57,670 nucleotides of DNA, taken from positions 1-57,670 of the forward strand of contig SVFV01000022.1 of assembly GCA_015056655.1 (NCBI GenBank). Reading direction: 5' to 3'. Positions 1 to 8,867 of the stretch are shown here, piece by piece. Made by a program: the position numbers and the translations under genes. The first letter of the stretch is position 1. The number at the start of each line of letters is the position of its first letter. The notes under the pieces are model-generated. The model was not told where the DNA came from, ran no database searches, and was given only the letters and a program-made list of their open reading frames with translations. The DNA is from Butyrivibrio sp. (lineage in GTDB: Bacteria > Bacillota > Clostridia > Lachnospirales > Lachnospiraceae).

Positions 1-12
1 CGAGATAAAAAT

Positions 13-51
13 AAAGCCGGAATCCTAGATGTATACTGGGATTGCGGCTTT
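13..51. terminator. Bidirectional intrinsic terminator after the ABC permease gene
   Basis: Inverted repeat AAAGCCG (13-19) with CGGCTTT (45-51), one mismatch, then AATCC (21-25) with GGATT (39-43). An A/T-rich tract flanks both sides, so on the minus strand the stem is followed by TATTTTTAT and on the plus strand by TTTTTA. It lies about 90 bases past the permease stop codon and probably ends that operon. Confidence 0.75.
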
Positions 52-140
52 TTAGGTGTCAAAGATGGGATTATATCCTATACATAGTGCATCAATTATT
101 AAAATACCGTAAAGCTTTCAGAAACAGCCTATGTTATTTA

Positions 141-2711
141 TTAGATTAAATCTTCTTTTAAAGTTTCGATGATATTGTCATCTTTTATCTTGTTTATACT
201 GAGCAGCATACTAAATCCAACGACTGCAAATACTGCTACTATAACAATGAGATACATAATGTAGTTAATATCAAAAGAATACAGATTTGATTCTAATGCT
301 TTGTACATCATAAAGCTAAGTAGAATTGATACCGGAATTCCAAGCACCAGAGCCCTGATACCATACAGCAGTGTCTCAAGGAAAATCATCTTCTTGAAGC
401 CTTTTCCTGTCATTCCTACTGACTTATACATAGCAAACTCTTTTCTTCTAAGAAGTACACCTGTAGATATGGTGTTCACTATATTTGCCATTGCTATTAA
501 AGTAAGAAGGATTGTAAAGCCGTACATCGCTGTCTTGAGCATAAGGCTGACTGTATTCATAGTATCAAGTGCGCTGGACATATCGCTGCAATAAGTATTA
601 CTAAATCCTTCAGCATCTATAAACTCTTCTATTTTCTTAAAGACCTCCTCATGCTTTTCTGTCTTTACCATATAGCTGATTGATAACTTATCTCCAGGAA
701 TATTGAGTGCTGCCTTTTCATAGAACTTTGAATATGGCACATAAACACTAACCGATCCCCTTGCGGTCATGTTGAAAGCGAAAAAGTCCTTATCAAAGGG
801 AACGAATGCACCAATTTCAACTGCTGGCGGATTGTTTTCCGGGTTATCATAGAAAAGCTTTTGTCCGATGATTCCATCATTGAAGATTTTTCTCGAACTA
901 TTGTCATGGAAGAAGTTATTTAAAAGAACCCCCTTTAATTCATCTCCATAATAGTCATCCTTTGAAAGTCCGTTTTTCTCTAGAAGCTCTAAAAATGCCT
1001 CATCTTCAATAGTAACTACCTGCATAGCTGTAAGGTTACCTGCAAGCTCCTTATAGCTGTCTGTAAAAAAGTCAGGATTCAAAATATCTTTATTTGCTTC
1101 TTCAGGCATAGTCTCTGTTGCCTTAAAAATGTAAGATATAAAGTCTCCGGCAACTACTTCATCCACTCCATCAATATTTTCAAGCATTCCCTTAAACTGA
1201 TTTCTCTCATTATATGCGCAGGTTGCAATTATCTCGAAGGGGAAATTGTAGTCATAGTAATTTGATCTGTTAAATGCATCGCAGAAGTAATTGATTGTGA
1301 GGAACATAATGACTGACATTGCGATAGTAACCATGATTACTGTGCTTTTTATTCCATTACGTTTAATATTCTTGTATGCAAGCTCTCCCTCATATCCAAA
1401 AATCCTTTTGATAAGTGGATTGATGCGAAGCTTTCTGCCCTTTACCCTGATGGTATCACTCTGTCTTAAAGCATCTATTGGCATAACCTTGGATGCCTTA
1501 ACTGCAGGAACAACTGATGAAATGAATATTGTAAGCGCCGCAAAGAAGACAACTGCAAGGATTACAAGCGGTGAAATCACAAGCGGAACTGAACCTCTAA
1601 GACCTTCTACACTTGTAAACATATCAGATTCAAGAAGCTTAGTACCAAGTACATGTAAAGTTATATCTGTTCCGATAAGTCCAATAAGTATTCCAAGCGG
1701 GATTCCTATAAGTCCAAGAATAAAGCCTTCAAAGTAGATAGAACCTCTTTTTTGTCCTCCGGTTGCTCCTACACTTGCAAGCATTCCTAGATAGCGCATT
1801 CTCTCAGCAAGTGACATTCCAAATGCATTGTAAATAAGGACTACAGAAGTAGCAATTACAATTGCAAGTGCAACTGCCATCATTGTAAAAAAGCTCTTCA
1901 TTGTGCCATCACTGCCTTCAAATGCAAATACACTCAGCATGTATTCTGAATTGATCACAACCTTTTTAAGGTCATAATCACTTACAATCTTATGTATCTG
2001 TGTAAGGGCTGTGTGATCGCATTTTTTCAAAGTTACTCTTACAAAGTTTTTCTCAAAATATGAATCATCCGTACCTCTTAATATGTCATAGGATTTGGTA
2101 GGTCTGTTACCATGCAAAATAGCTGTGATAGTACATTCTGCGTCGGATAATTTTTCAAATGATTCCTCAGAGCGGTAGTTTCCACCCCAATATATTTTTT
2201 CTCCCTTTTCATCTATGGAGAATCTGTTACCCTGTTCATACTTAAGTGTATCTCCAACCTTAAGATCAAGTCCGTTATCCTTTAAAAACTGCTCTTCTAC
2301 AGCAATTTCATTAGAGTTCTCAGGAAGCTTTCCTTCATACTCGCTAACAACATACTCCTGTAGGGCTTCATTATCTGCATGGATCACATTGCCGACTCTG
2401 TACCTAAGGTCAACATCTGTATCCATGAGCACTCCAAGTCCTTCTACTTCTCCATTTATCACACCTGCCATATCTATTCTGTCATCATTTTTAAGCTGCT
2501 CTATCTGCTGCTTTGTACAATTCTCAAAGCTTACATGACAGTTGCCTTCGCCTTGAACAGATATGTATCCAAAAAACTTAAAGAATGAAAATATACCAAC
2601 TAAAATAGCTGTAATAAGTGCCGTTGAAGTGGCAATGCCGAGTACTGTAACTACTGTTCTTCTCTTATTCTCAACAAGATGTCTTAAGGTGAGCTTAGAA
2701 ATGATATTCAT
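141..2711 (-). CDS. ABC transporter permease, FtsX/MacB type with two large extracellular domains
   Basis: Membrane subunit of an ABC exporter, 856 residues. One N-terminal TM helix (about 17-45) is followed by a large extracellular part (about 50-270). A group of TM helices (about 275-430) comes next, then another TM (about 455-475), a second extracellular part (about 480-720) and a C-terminal TM group. This is a duplicated MacB-periplasmic plus FtsX layout, larger than the roughly 650-residue BceB permeases. The start codon overlaps the ATPase stop by one base (TAATG), so the two are translationally coupled. Just upstream lie a small-loop histidine kinase and an OmpR-type regulator, as in peptide-antibiotic sensing and detoxification modules. 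The substrate is not known; antimicrobial peptide or lipid export is an inference from context. Confidence 0.88.
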   Translation of the reverse strand: MNIISKLTLRHLVENKRRTVVTVLGIATSTALITAILVGIFSFFKFFGYISVQGEGNCHVSFENCTKQQIEQLKNDDRIDMAGVINGEVEGLGVLMDTDVDLRYRVGNVIHADNEALQEYVVSEYEGKLPENSNEIAVEEQFLKDNGLDLKVGDTLKYEQGNRFSIDEKGEKIYWGGNYRSEESFEKLSDAECTITAILHGNRPTKSYDILRGTDDSYFEKNFVRVTLKKCDHTALTQIHKIVSDYDLKKVVINSEYMLSVFAFEGSDGTMKSFFTMMAVALAIVIATSVVLIYNAFGMSLAERMRYLGMLASVGATGGQKRGSIYFEGFILGLIGIPLGILIGLIGTDITLHVLGTKLLESDMFTSVEGLRGSVPLVISPLVILAVVFFAALTIFISSVVPAVKASKVMPIDALRQSDTIRVKGRKLRINPLIKRIFGYEGELAYKNIKRNGIKSTVIMVTIAMSVIMFLTINYFCDAFNRSNYYDYNFPFEIIATCAYNERNQFKGMLENIDGVDEVVAGDFISYIFKATETMPEEANKDILNPDFFTDSYKELAGNLTAMQVVTIEDEAFLELLEKNGLSKDDYYGDELKGVLLNNFFHDNSSRKIFNDGIIGQKLFYDNPENNPPAVEIGAFVPFDKDFFAFNMTARGSVSVYVPYSKFYEKAALNIPGDKLSISYMVKTEKHEEVFKKIEEFIDAEGFSNTYCSDMSSALDTMNTVSLMLKTAMYGFTILLTLIAMANIVNTISTGVLLRRKEFAMYKSVGMTGKGFKKMIFLETLLYGIRALVLGIPVSILLSFMMYKALESNLYSFDINYIMYLIVIVAVFAVVGFSMLLSINKIKDDNIIETLKEDLI

Positions 2712-3403
2712 TATGCACTCACCTCTTCTCTCTTTGAATCCTTTGTAATCTGACCATCCTCAATTGTGATTACTCTGTCTGCAGAAAGAGCGATTCTCTC
2801 ATCATGTGTAATGATGATAACAGTCTGCTTGTTTTCTCTGTTAAACTTCCTAAGAAGTGAGATGATTTCCTTACTGTTCTCAGTATCAAGGTTTCCTGTG
2901 GGCTCATCTGCAAGAAGGATAGCCGGGTGATTCATAAGTGCTCTTCCAATAGAAACTCTCTGCTGCTGTCCACCAGAAAGCTGGTTAGGAAGGTGTTTTG
3001 CTCTTTCTTTAAGTCCAAGCTTTTCCATGAGGTCCTTAAGGAGCTTTTTATCAGGCTTCTTGCCATCAAGAAGAATTGGAAGTGTCATATTTTCTTCTAC
3101 ATTAAGAATCGGGATCAGGTTATAAAACTGATATATAAGTCCGATCTGTCTTCTTCTAAAAATCGCAAGCTTGGTCTCATCAAGCTTACTAATGTCTGTT
3201 CCGGAAATATTTACAACTCCGGAAGTCGGAACATCAACTCCTCCAAGAATATGAAGAAGTGTTGATTTACCAGAACCTGACGGTCCTACGATTGCAACAA
3301 ATTCTCCCTGTTCAACATCAAAGGATACGTTCTTAAGGGCATTTACCTTAGTCTCCCCATTTCCGTATACCTTACAAAGATTTTTAATCTCAAGTATTTT
3401 CAT
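2711..3403 (-). CDS. ABC transporter ATP-binding protein (MacB/LolD-like)
   Basis: Cytoplasmic ATPase of 230 residues that would power the FtsX-type permease encoded next. Visible motifs are Walker A GPSGSGKST (40-48), Q-loop YQF (about 91), signature LSGGQQQR (142-149), Walker B ILLADE (162-167) and the switch histidine in ITHDE (H200). The length and the short linker between Walker A and signature fit the MacB/LolD/BceA family. ATG start preceded by GGGAG. A promoter and a palindrome sit 85-150 bases upstream, so this pair can be transcribed separately from the regulator genes. Confidence 0.95.
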   Translation of the reverse strand: MKILEIKNLCKVYGNGETKVNALKNVSFDVEQGEFVAIVGPSGSGKSTLLHILGGVDVPTSGVVNISGTDISKLDETKLAIFRRRQIGLIYQFYNLIPILNVEENMTLPILLDGKKPDKKLLKDLMEKLGLKERAKHLPNQLSGGQQQRVSIGRALMNHPAILLADEPTGNLDTENSKEIISLLRKFNRENKQTVIIITHDERIALSADRVITIEDGQITKDSKREEVSA

Positions 3404-3487
3404 TTCAATTCTCCCTTCTCATCATAACTACTCTCTAGTCTTCTACTCTTTAGTTCCTTGTTTGAATAGTCATTTCATCTGATTCTG

Positions 3488-3515
3488 AGAATAGAATATA
3501 TTTTGCATCTTACAA
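3488..3515 (-). promoter_or_regulatory. Promoter of the ABC exporter operon
   Basis: On the minus strand, -35 TTGTAA (3515-3510), a 16-base spacer and -10 TATTCT (3493-3488). It sits in the 178-base gap between the histidine kinase stop and the ATPase start. Its near-consensus form and the palindrome just upstream suggest an activated promoter. This is inferred from sequence only. Confidence 0.5.
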
Positions 3516-3526
3516 TCAAGTGACTA

Positions 3527-3550
3527 TATTATTACAGTTTTGTAATAATA
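3527..3550. promoter_or_regulatory. Perfect palindrome upstream of the ABC promoter, candidate response-regulator site
   Basis: TATTATTAC (3527-3535), spacer AGTTTT, GTAATAATA (3542-3550): a perfect 9-base inverted repeat. Its edge is 12 bases upstream of the predicted -35 box, the usual place for an OmpR-family activator. The adjacent response regulator is the natural candidate. Confidence 0.5.
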
Positions 3551-3581
3551 CAAAAATTGTCCTTAATCCTGGCATCCGGGC

Positions 3582-4577
3582 TTAAATTATTGTCTTGTAA
3601 AACTTGATACAAAACTCTGTTCCTACACCCTCTGTGCTCTCTACCTTTATCTCGCCATGCTGTTCCTCAATTATGGTTTTAGTCAGGGCAAGGCCTATGC
3701 CCACGCTGTCTTTCCCAGCATTTTTCCCTTTATAAAAGCGCTCAAAGACATGGGGAATATCCTCCTTTGCAATTCCGCAGCCTGTATCCCTTATTGTTAT
3801 CTGCGAAAAGACATTTGTATCCTTGGTCTCTATGGTCAGTTCTCCGCCATCCTCCATGTGCTCAATGCAGTTCTTAACTATGTTCTGCAATGACTCAATA
3901 GTCCAGTTTTTATCGCAGACAAAAGTCATATCTGTTAAAGTCTTTTTAAGACTTATGTTTCGAAGTTCAAACTGAATCTCAAAGGGCTTAATAACCTCAT
4001 TTATAAGCTCCTTATCATGGACTTGTTCGCGCTTAAGTTCAATTGTTCCAGCATCTAACTTTGAAAGCTTCAAAAGTGTCTGGATAAGCCAGTTCATCCT
4101 GTTTAGCTGAGCCTGCTGAGTATTTAAAAACTCCTTTCTTTTTGATGAATCCTCTTCATCTCTTAAAAGGTCATTCATCATCATCATTGATGTTAGTGGT
4201 GTTTTAAGCTGATGACTTATATCTGCAATCGCTGCTGCCAACTGCTTTTTATCGTTGCCAAGAAGCTCGTTCTGGTACTTAAGCGTCGTCGCAGCCTTGT
4301 AAATGTTTGTCCTTAATATGGACAGCTCTCCCTCCTCCTGACTATCCAGTTCAGGAGCATCATCCCCAGCCAGCACCCTTACAAGATAAGAATTTACTTC
4401 TTCTATCTGGCTATATCTTTTGTTTGTGTAATATAGGAAAAGTGCGATAAGAACTGCCCCTATTGCAAGTATCATTACTCCAACCCACGCATTCACAAAA
4501 AGAAATCCGCATATACTCATGGAGATGGTAAATGCAGATCCTATCATAAGAATTTGTTTAAAATCTTTGTTTTTCAT
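3582..4577 (-). CDS. Sensor histidine kinase, intramembrane-sensing (BceS-like)
   Basis: Histidine kinase of 331 residues. Two TM helices (about 9-29 and 31-50) are joined by only a few residues, so there is no real extracellular sensor domain; this is typical of kinases that sense through a partner ABC transporter. HisKA carries SHQLKTP with phospho-acceptor H122. The HATPase domain shows an N box (KNCIEH), DTGCGIA and GIGLAL. The ATG at 4577 is preceded by GGGGAGAG; a TTG four codons upstream would put that site inside the gene, so I reject it. It is downstream of its likely partner regulator, with an intergenic hairpin between them. Confidence 0.92.
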   Translation of the reverse strand: MKNKDFKQILMIGSAFTISMSICGFLFVNAWVGVMILAIGAVLIALFLYYTNKRYSQIEEVNSYLVRVLAGDDAPELDSQEEGELSILRTNIYKAATTLKYQNELLGNDKKQLAAAIADISHQLKTPLTSMMMMNDLLRDEEDSSKRKEFLNTQQAQLNRMNWLIQTLLKLSKLDAGTIELKREQVHDKELINEVIKPFEIQFELRNISLKKTLTDMTFVCDKNWTIESLQNIVKNCIEHMEDGGELTIETKDTNVFSQITIRDTGCGIAKEDIPHVFERFYKGKNAGKDSVGIGLALTKTIIEEQHGEIKVESTEGVGTEFCIKFYKTII

Positions 4578-4595
4578 AGCTCTCCCCAAAATGAC

Positions 4596-4620
4596 GTAAG
4601 GCAGGCGTACCTGCCTTTAC
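4596..4620. other. Hairpin between response regulator and kinase genes
   Basis: GTAAGGCAGG (4596-4605), loop CGTA, CCTGCCTTTAC (4610-4620), with one bulged base. It fills the 50-base gap between the regulator stop and the kinase ribosome binding site. There is no following T-run on the minus strand, so it is more likely an mRNA stability or attenuation element than a full terminator. Confidence 0.5.
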
Positions 4621-4627
4621 ATTCCCC

Positions 4628-5338
4628 TTATTTATCTACGATGTATCCAAGCCCTCTGACAGTTTTGATTATCTTTGGATCAGAAGGATCAGTCTCTATC
4701 TTGTCCCTCAGTCTCTTTATATAGACTGTAAGTGTGTTGTCATTGACGAAGTCTCCGCTCACATCCCACATATCCTGAAGAAGCTGGTTCCTTGAAAGGA
4801 CAACGCCTCTGTTATTACAGAAAGTCAGCAGCAGTCTGTACTCTAGTGCTGTAAGCTCCACGGCCTCCTCTTTTCCTGTGCTAGTGTCGCTTATTGTAAC
4901 TCTGGCTTCGTTTGTATATATACTTATATTGCCAAGTCTCTCAACATTTTCGTCTGCTCCGGAAGAAGCGCTTTCCTTTTTTCCTGCCCTTCTAAGAACT
5001 GTTTTGATTCTCGCCATAAGCTCGTTAATTCTGAATGGCTTACAGATATAATCATCTGCTCCCATCTCAAGCCCCATTACCACGTTGACCTCTGCATCAC
5101 TTGCAGTCAGGAAAATAACAGGAATATCTTCGGATTCCTTTACGAATTTGCAGATGTCATAACCATTTCCATCAGGAAGGTTGATATCAAGAATACAGAT
5201 ATCGTACTCACCAGCCTTCCAGGTGCTTTTTGCATCCGCAGCAGTTGTCACATGAGTAACTTCATAACCTTCTTTTTCAAGGGAATATTTAAGTCCCAAA
5301 GCTATAGCGTCATCATCTTCAAGTAAAAAAACTCTCAT
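4628..5338 (-). CDS. Response regulator, OmpR/PhoB family
   Basis: DNA-binding response regulator of 236 residues. The receiver domain has acidic residues D8-D9, phospho-acceptor D51 (ILDINLP) and the conserved lysine in ICKPF (about 100). The C-terminal winged helix carries RGVVLSRNQLL and TVRGLGY. The ATG at 5338 has GGGGAG directly upstream; a longer reading from 5377 would add 13 non-conserved residues and lacks such a site. First gene of the regulator-kinase pair; probable targets are the ABC operon downstream and perhaps the divergent MATE gene. Confidence 0.93.
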   Translation of the reverse strand: MRVFLLEDDDAIALGLKYSLEKEGYEVTHVTTAADAKSTWKAGEYDICILDINLPDGNGYDICKFVKESEDIPVIFLTASDAEVNVVMGLEMGADDYICKPFRINELMARIKTVLRRAGKKESASSGADENVERLGNISIYTNEARVTISDTSTGKEEAVELTALEYRLLLTFCNNRGVVLSRNQLLQDMWDVSGDFVNDNTLTVYIKRLRDKIETDPSDPKIIKTVRGLGYIVDK

Positions 5339-5376
5339 ACTCTCCCCACCTTTTTGTCTAAAATCAAATTGCATCA

Positions 5377-5405
5377 TTGATAATTATTCAATAAATTGCT
5401 ATATC
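5377..5405 (+). promoter_or_regulatory. Promoter of the MATE transporter gene
   Basis: -35 TTGATA (5377-5382), 17-base spacer, -10 TATATC (5400-5405), in the divergent gap between the response regulator and the MATE gene. The A/T-rich partly symmetric sequence around the -35 box could be bound by the adjacent regulator; that part is inference. Confidence 0.45.
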
Positions 5406-5463
5406 TATATATGTGTCATTTTGCACTACCTTACCAGATTATTTGAGAGAAAGAAGAAAATCC

Positions 5464-6804
5464 ATGAATTCAGAAACTAAAAACATGACCTCAGGAAACA
5501 GTTTACAGCAGATTGTACTGTTCTTTTTACCTCTATTATTCGGAAATCTTTTCCAGCAGGTTTATTCACTGGTGGACAGTATTATCGTTGGAAAAGGTAT
5601 TGGTGATAAAGCCCTTGCAGCTGTTGGCGCTTCCGGGACTCTTAATTTTCTGATTCTCGGTTTTGTTGTCGGCCTCACAAGAGGCTTCGGAATACATTTC
5701 TCCCAGTCCTTTGGAAAAGGAGATAACCGACTTCTTCGTGGTTATGTTTTCTCTGCGCAATTTATCAGTACTATTATAAGCATTCTTTTTACTATTGTGT
5801 GCATTTTTTCGTTAAAGACTATGCTTATTTTCATGAGTACTCCCGAAGACATTTTTAAGGATGCATATAGATACTTTGTCGTTATTCTTGCAGGAATTCT
5901 CATAACTGTGCTGAATAACCTTGCAATTACTATCCTTCAGTCCCTTGGGGATAGCAAGACTCCCCTTAGGGCCATGATAATATCCTCCATTATCAATATC
6001 ATTCTGGATATTCTTTTTGTAATTGGATTTAAAACAGGAGTTATAGGCGCAGCTGTTGCAACAGTTATAGCCCAGGCCATCTCTTATGCTTTCTGTAAAT
6101 TGCAGCTTAACAAGGTCGAGGTCCTAATGTCTGAAGGTAATGAAGAGCATTCTTTTCTTCCTGATAAGCAGCTTTGCTTTGACCTGTTAAAAATGGGACT
6201 TCCGGTTGCTTTTATGAATTCTGTAACAGCAGCAGGCGGAATGGTTCTTCAGTTCTTTGTTAATACCATGGGAAGTGCCTATGTAGCAGCTTATTCTGTT
6301 TGTATGAAGTTTGCTGGTCTTTTCGAGCAGTTTGGAATTTCTGTCGGATTGGCAATTCTTACCTTTGTCGGGCAAAACAAAGGTGCTGCCAAATTTGATC
6401 GCATAAGGAAAGGCGTGCTTCAGGGCATTGGCCTTTCAACTGTAGTAAATATCCCACTTGCAGCCATTTTGATATTCCTGCCTGGCTTTATATCATCCAT
6501 CATGCTAAGTGACTCTGCCACCATCGGATATTGCACCGAATTCATGCCAGTCCTTGGAATAAGCATGTTTGCTTTAGGGTGGCTCTTTATTTTCCGTTAT
6601 GCAGTTCAGGGCCTTGGAAACACGGTTGTTCCTATGTTCTCAGGTTTTCTTGAAGTAGCTATGCGACTACTATTTGGTTTTACCCTTGGAAGAATGTCCT
6701 TTAGAGGAGTAGCCATTGCCGAGGTTTCTGCGTGGATTGGCGCATTCATAATGCTCATGATCACATATTTTATCGATATAAAAAAGCTGAAAAAACAAGG
6801 ATGA
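5464..6804 (+). CDS. MATE family multidrug/Na+ efflux transporter
   Basis: Integral membrane exporter of 446 residues from the ATG at 5464. It has about 12 hydrophobic helices in two similar halves. MATE signatures are visible: the N-terminal FFLPLLFGNLFQQVYSLVDS region, with GKGIGDKALAAVGASG after it and MGSAYVAAYSV in the second half. A longer reading from 5413 is less likely because AGAAAGAAG lies just before 5464. Divergent from a two-component system that neighbours an ABC exporter, so a role in drug or toxin efflux is reasonable; the substrate cannot be read from sequence. It converges on the methyltransferase gene with only five bases between stop codons. Confidence 0.9.
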   Translation: MNSETKNMTSGNSLQQIVLFFLPLLFGNLFQQVYSLVDSIIVGKGIGDKALAAVGASGTLNFLILGFVVGLTRGFGIHFSQSFGKGDNRLLRGYVFSAQFISTIISILFTIVCIFSLKTMLIFMSTPEDIFKDAYRYFVVILAGILITVLNNLAITILQSLGDSKTPLRAMIISSIINIILDILFVIGFKTGVIGAAVATVIAQAISYAFCKLQLNKVEVLMSEGNEEHSFLPDKQLCFDLLKMGLPVAFMNSVTAAGGMVLQFFVNTMGSAYVAAYSVCMKFAGLFEQFGISVGLAILTFVGQNKGAAKFDRIRKGVLQGIGLSTVVNIPLAAILIFLPGFISSIMLSDSATIGYCTEFMPVLGISMFALGWLFIFRYAVQGLGNTVVPMFSGFLEVAMRLLFGFTLGRMSFRGVAIAEVSAWIGAFIMLMITYFIDIKKLKKQG

Positions 6805-6825
6805 TAATCTCAACCGATTATCATC
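6800..6825. other. Hairpin over the convergent MATE/methyltransferase stops
   Basis: GATGATAATC (6800-6809), loop TCAACC, GATTATCATC (6816-6825): a perfect 10-base stem spanning both stop codons. There is no clear T-run on either side, so termination here is uncertain. It is the only structure available to separate the two convergent transcripts. Confidence 0.45.
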
Positions 6826-7601
6826 AATTCATAGAGCCGATAGATTTTCCTGTACATGGATCCGGTAAACATCAGCTTGAAAAATGCTTTTTCGAAACCT
6901 TTTAACTCATCTACCAGTCTGTCTGGTGTAATCGAATGCTCTTTCTTTAGTTTTATGTTCGTTCCTGTCAGTACGTCTTCGATATTGTCTATTCCGTAGA
7001 CTGTAGTTACTCCCACATCATTTATGGGATTCTTGTATTTTGAAGCCTTAGCACCAAATTCTGTATAGACATCCATCAAGATATGAATTGTGCCGTACTT
7101 GTTTTTCAGCGCTTTAAAGAAGCTATTTACCTGCTCCTTTGTAAGGTACATGGAGATTCCTTCAAGGACTACAATAGCTTTATCGCTATCCGGAAGAGCA
7201 TTTATCTGATCCGCGTCCGAGGCGTCAAGTGTCATCATTTTGTAATCATCTGTTTCAGGATAGTGCTTTTTTCTAATCTCCAAAACATCCGGAAAGTCAC
7301 AGTCAATCCAAAGTCTGCTCTTTTCTTTTACTCTTCTGCATCTGCTATCCAGACCGCATCCTATATGTAGAACAAGAGCATCTTTATTATCTCTTATCAT
7401 CTCATCAGTCCAATCATCAAAAACTCTCGCCCTCATTGCCATATTGTATGCAAGCCATTTGGATTTTGATTTTCCCTTTATTGGAAAGGCTTCCTGCTCC
7501 CAGATTGTCTCCGCATCAGGATCTTTGATAATTATGCCCTTTTTACTTACATATGATTTTCCATAAAGTGGTATAAACAGAGTTTTATTTACTTCGTTCA
7601 T
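6810..7601 (-). CDS. Class I SAM-dependent methyltransferase, LCM (leucine carboxyl methyltransferase-like) family
   Basis: 263-residue methyltransferase. The SAM-binding motif is LHIGCGLDSR (about 78-87), with an acidic residue ending the next strand (WIDCDFPDV) and VVLEGISMYL further on. This GCGLDSR plus EG-x-x-MYL pair is characteristic of the LCM/PPM1 family (PF04072). Bacterial members act on polyketide-like or unknown small molecules rather than on phosphatase 2A. ATG start with AAAGGA upstream. It precedes the hydrolase stop by about 50 bases in the same direction, so the two may be co-transcribed. The substrate is unknown. Confidence 0.85.
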   Translation of the reverse strand: MNEVNKTLFIPLYGKSYVSKKGIIIKDPDAETIWEQEAFPIKGKSKSKWLAYNMAMRARVFDDWTDEMIRDNKDALVLHIGCGLDSRCRRVKEKSRLWIDCDFPDVLEIRKKHYPETDDYKMMTLDASDADQINALPDSDKAIVVLEGISMYLTKEQVNSFFKALKNKYGTIHILMDVYTEFGAKASKYKNPINDVGVTTVYGIDNIEDVLTGTNIKLKKEHSITPDRLVDELKGFEKAFFKLMFTGSMYRKIYRLYELMIIG

Positions 7602-7654
7602 GACTTATCCTTTTATAATACAGATATCACTATACATACTATGAATTTTCAATT

Positions 7655-8581
7655 CTATCTAGCGAAGCGTTTTATAAACTCAGCTATATCATCGATAACT
7701 TCACTTCCTATGTGCTGCTCCACCTTATACTCTTTGGCAGCTTTTGCGATTTCACCATATATCCCATTAACAAACAGATGATTAAGCTTGTCATACAGAC
7801 GATATTCTACGTTTAATCTGCCTTTGAGCTTTTCCTTGAATCCTTCAAAATCAACAGCCTTAAGTACCTGGAAGTCTTTTCCGCCCTGCATTATAAGAAC
7901 AGGTTTGGATGACTCGTTAATATACTCTGCTGCCGTCTTTTTCCCCATCTCCTTAAAATACCAAAGGCTGGTGGAGCCAAAGAACTTTTTTCTTTTAGCT
8001 TCCTCGTCGGGCATCTCATATAGTCCGTCAAACTTTTTTGTGAAGATTTTGTCCTCCAGTCCAGCGATCCATTTTATAATTACGCCATTTCCTCCGCTTG
8101 CCTGCTTGAACTGTCTTATCATGATATCTTCAATGCGATAGGGTGTTCCTGCCATTAGAATTAATCCTCTGAACAATCCGCATTCAGCATCAATTCTTGG
8201 AGCAAGCATAGCCCCCATGCTATGACCAACTATAAATATGTTGTCAGGATCCACATCCGGGCATTCTCGCAGTAGCTTTGCTGCCAGAATCGCATCATCT
8301 ATAGTCTCTTCCTTAGCAGTTACGTTCAGCTTATTCATCTTTTTACCATAGACGAAGGTTCTCTTATCATAACGGATGGACGCTATCCCATGCTCAGCAA
8401 GCCCCTCTGCCAGGTCCTTAAAGGGCGTAAGCTTATATATCTGCTCATCCATGTTACTTGGTCCTGATCCATGAACAAACACAACCCCAGGCACCTTTTG
8501 ACCGGTATCATCCGGTAGCGTCAACAGACCATTTAGCGGATACTCTGTTCCTTTTCCAACAACTATCTTTTCGCTTCTCAT
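7655..8581 (-). CDS. Alpha/beta hydrolase, serine esterase/dienelactone-hydrolase-like
   Basis: Cytoplasmic hydrolase of 308 residues. Visible are the oxyanion-hole region VVFVHGSGPS (about 33-42), nucleophile elbow GHSMG with S121, a likely acid in MQGGKDFQV and a catalytic histidine in KLNHLF. The family includes the BAAT/DLH-type and EstD-like esterases; a substrate cannot be assigned. The ATG is preceded by GGAGGGGG. Its predicted promoter overlaps a pair of 24-base direct repeats, so it is probably regulated. The downstream methyltransferase may be in the same transcript. Confidence 0.88.
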   Translation of the reverse strand: MRSEKIVVGKGTEYPLNGLLTLPDDTGQKVPGVVFVHGSGPSNMDEQIYKLTPFKDLAEGLAEHGIASIRYDKRTFVYGKKMNKLNVTAKEETIDDAILAAKLLRECPDVDPDNIFIVGHSMGAMLAPRIDAECGLFRGLILMAGTPYRIEDIMIRQFKQASGGNGVIIKWIAGLEDKIFTKKFDGLYEMPDEEAKRKKFFGSTSLWYFKEMGKKTAAEYINESSKPVLIMQGGKDFQVLKAVDFEGFKEKLKGRLNVEYRLYDKLNHLFVNGIYGEIAKAAKEYKVEQHIGSEVIDDIAEFIKRFAR

Positions 8582-8639
8582 TACCCCCTCCGTTTGAGAA
8601 TGTTCACTAGTTGCCCTGACTACACTTCTTATTCTTAGT

Positions 8640-8695
8640 AATTCTATTTAAACATTACACTTTTTCAAGATAATTCTACTTAAACATTAAACTTT
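8640..8695. repeat. Two 24-base direct repeats over the hydrolase promoter
   Basis: Copies at 8640-8663 and 8672-8695, 32 bases apart (about three helical turns), differing at two positions. Each contains AATTCTA, TTAAACATTA and ACTTT blocks. Position over the promoter suggests a repressor operator. The rest of the 286-base gap 8582-8867 shows no gene. Confidence 0.6.
8641..8668 (-). promoter_or_regulatory. Promoter of the alpha/beta hydrolase gene
   Basis: Minus strand -35 TTGAAA (8668-8663), 16-base spacer, -10 TAGAAT (8646-8641), giving a start near 8634 and a leader of about 50 bases before the ATG. One copy of a direct repeat covers the spacer and -10; the second copy lies just upstream of the -35. 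Confidence 0.55.
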
Positions 8696-8867
8696 GCGCC
8701 TTCCACTATCCATGATTGAAAAGAATACTACGAGTATTAAAAATATACTAACAATATATCACAATTAGTTAATGCAGATACATAATTTCGTTCATTCATT
8801 TTCTCCTTATATGCTTCTGAATTCAGTATCTATTTATATATTTTCATGCGATTCTTCATTTTTGTAA

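Noticed and set aside
1291..1737. Plus-strand ORF of 148 codons inside the permease gene
   Set aside because: Exact antisense of conserved FtsX helices; no start signal; shadow of the real gene.
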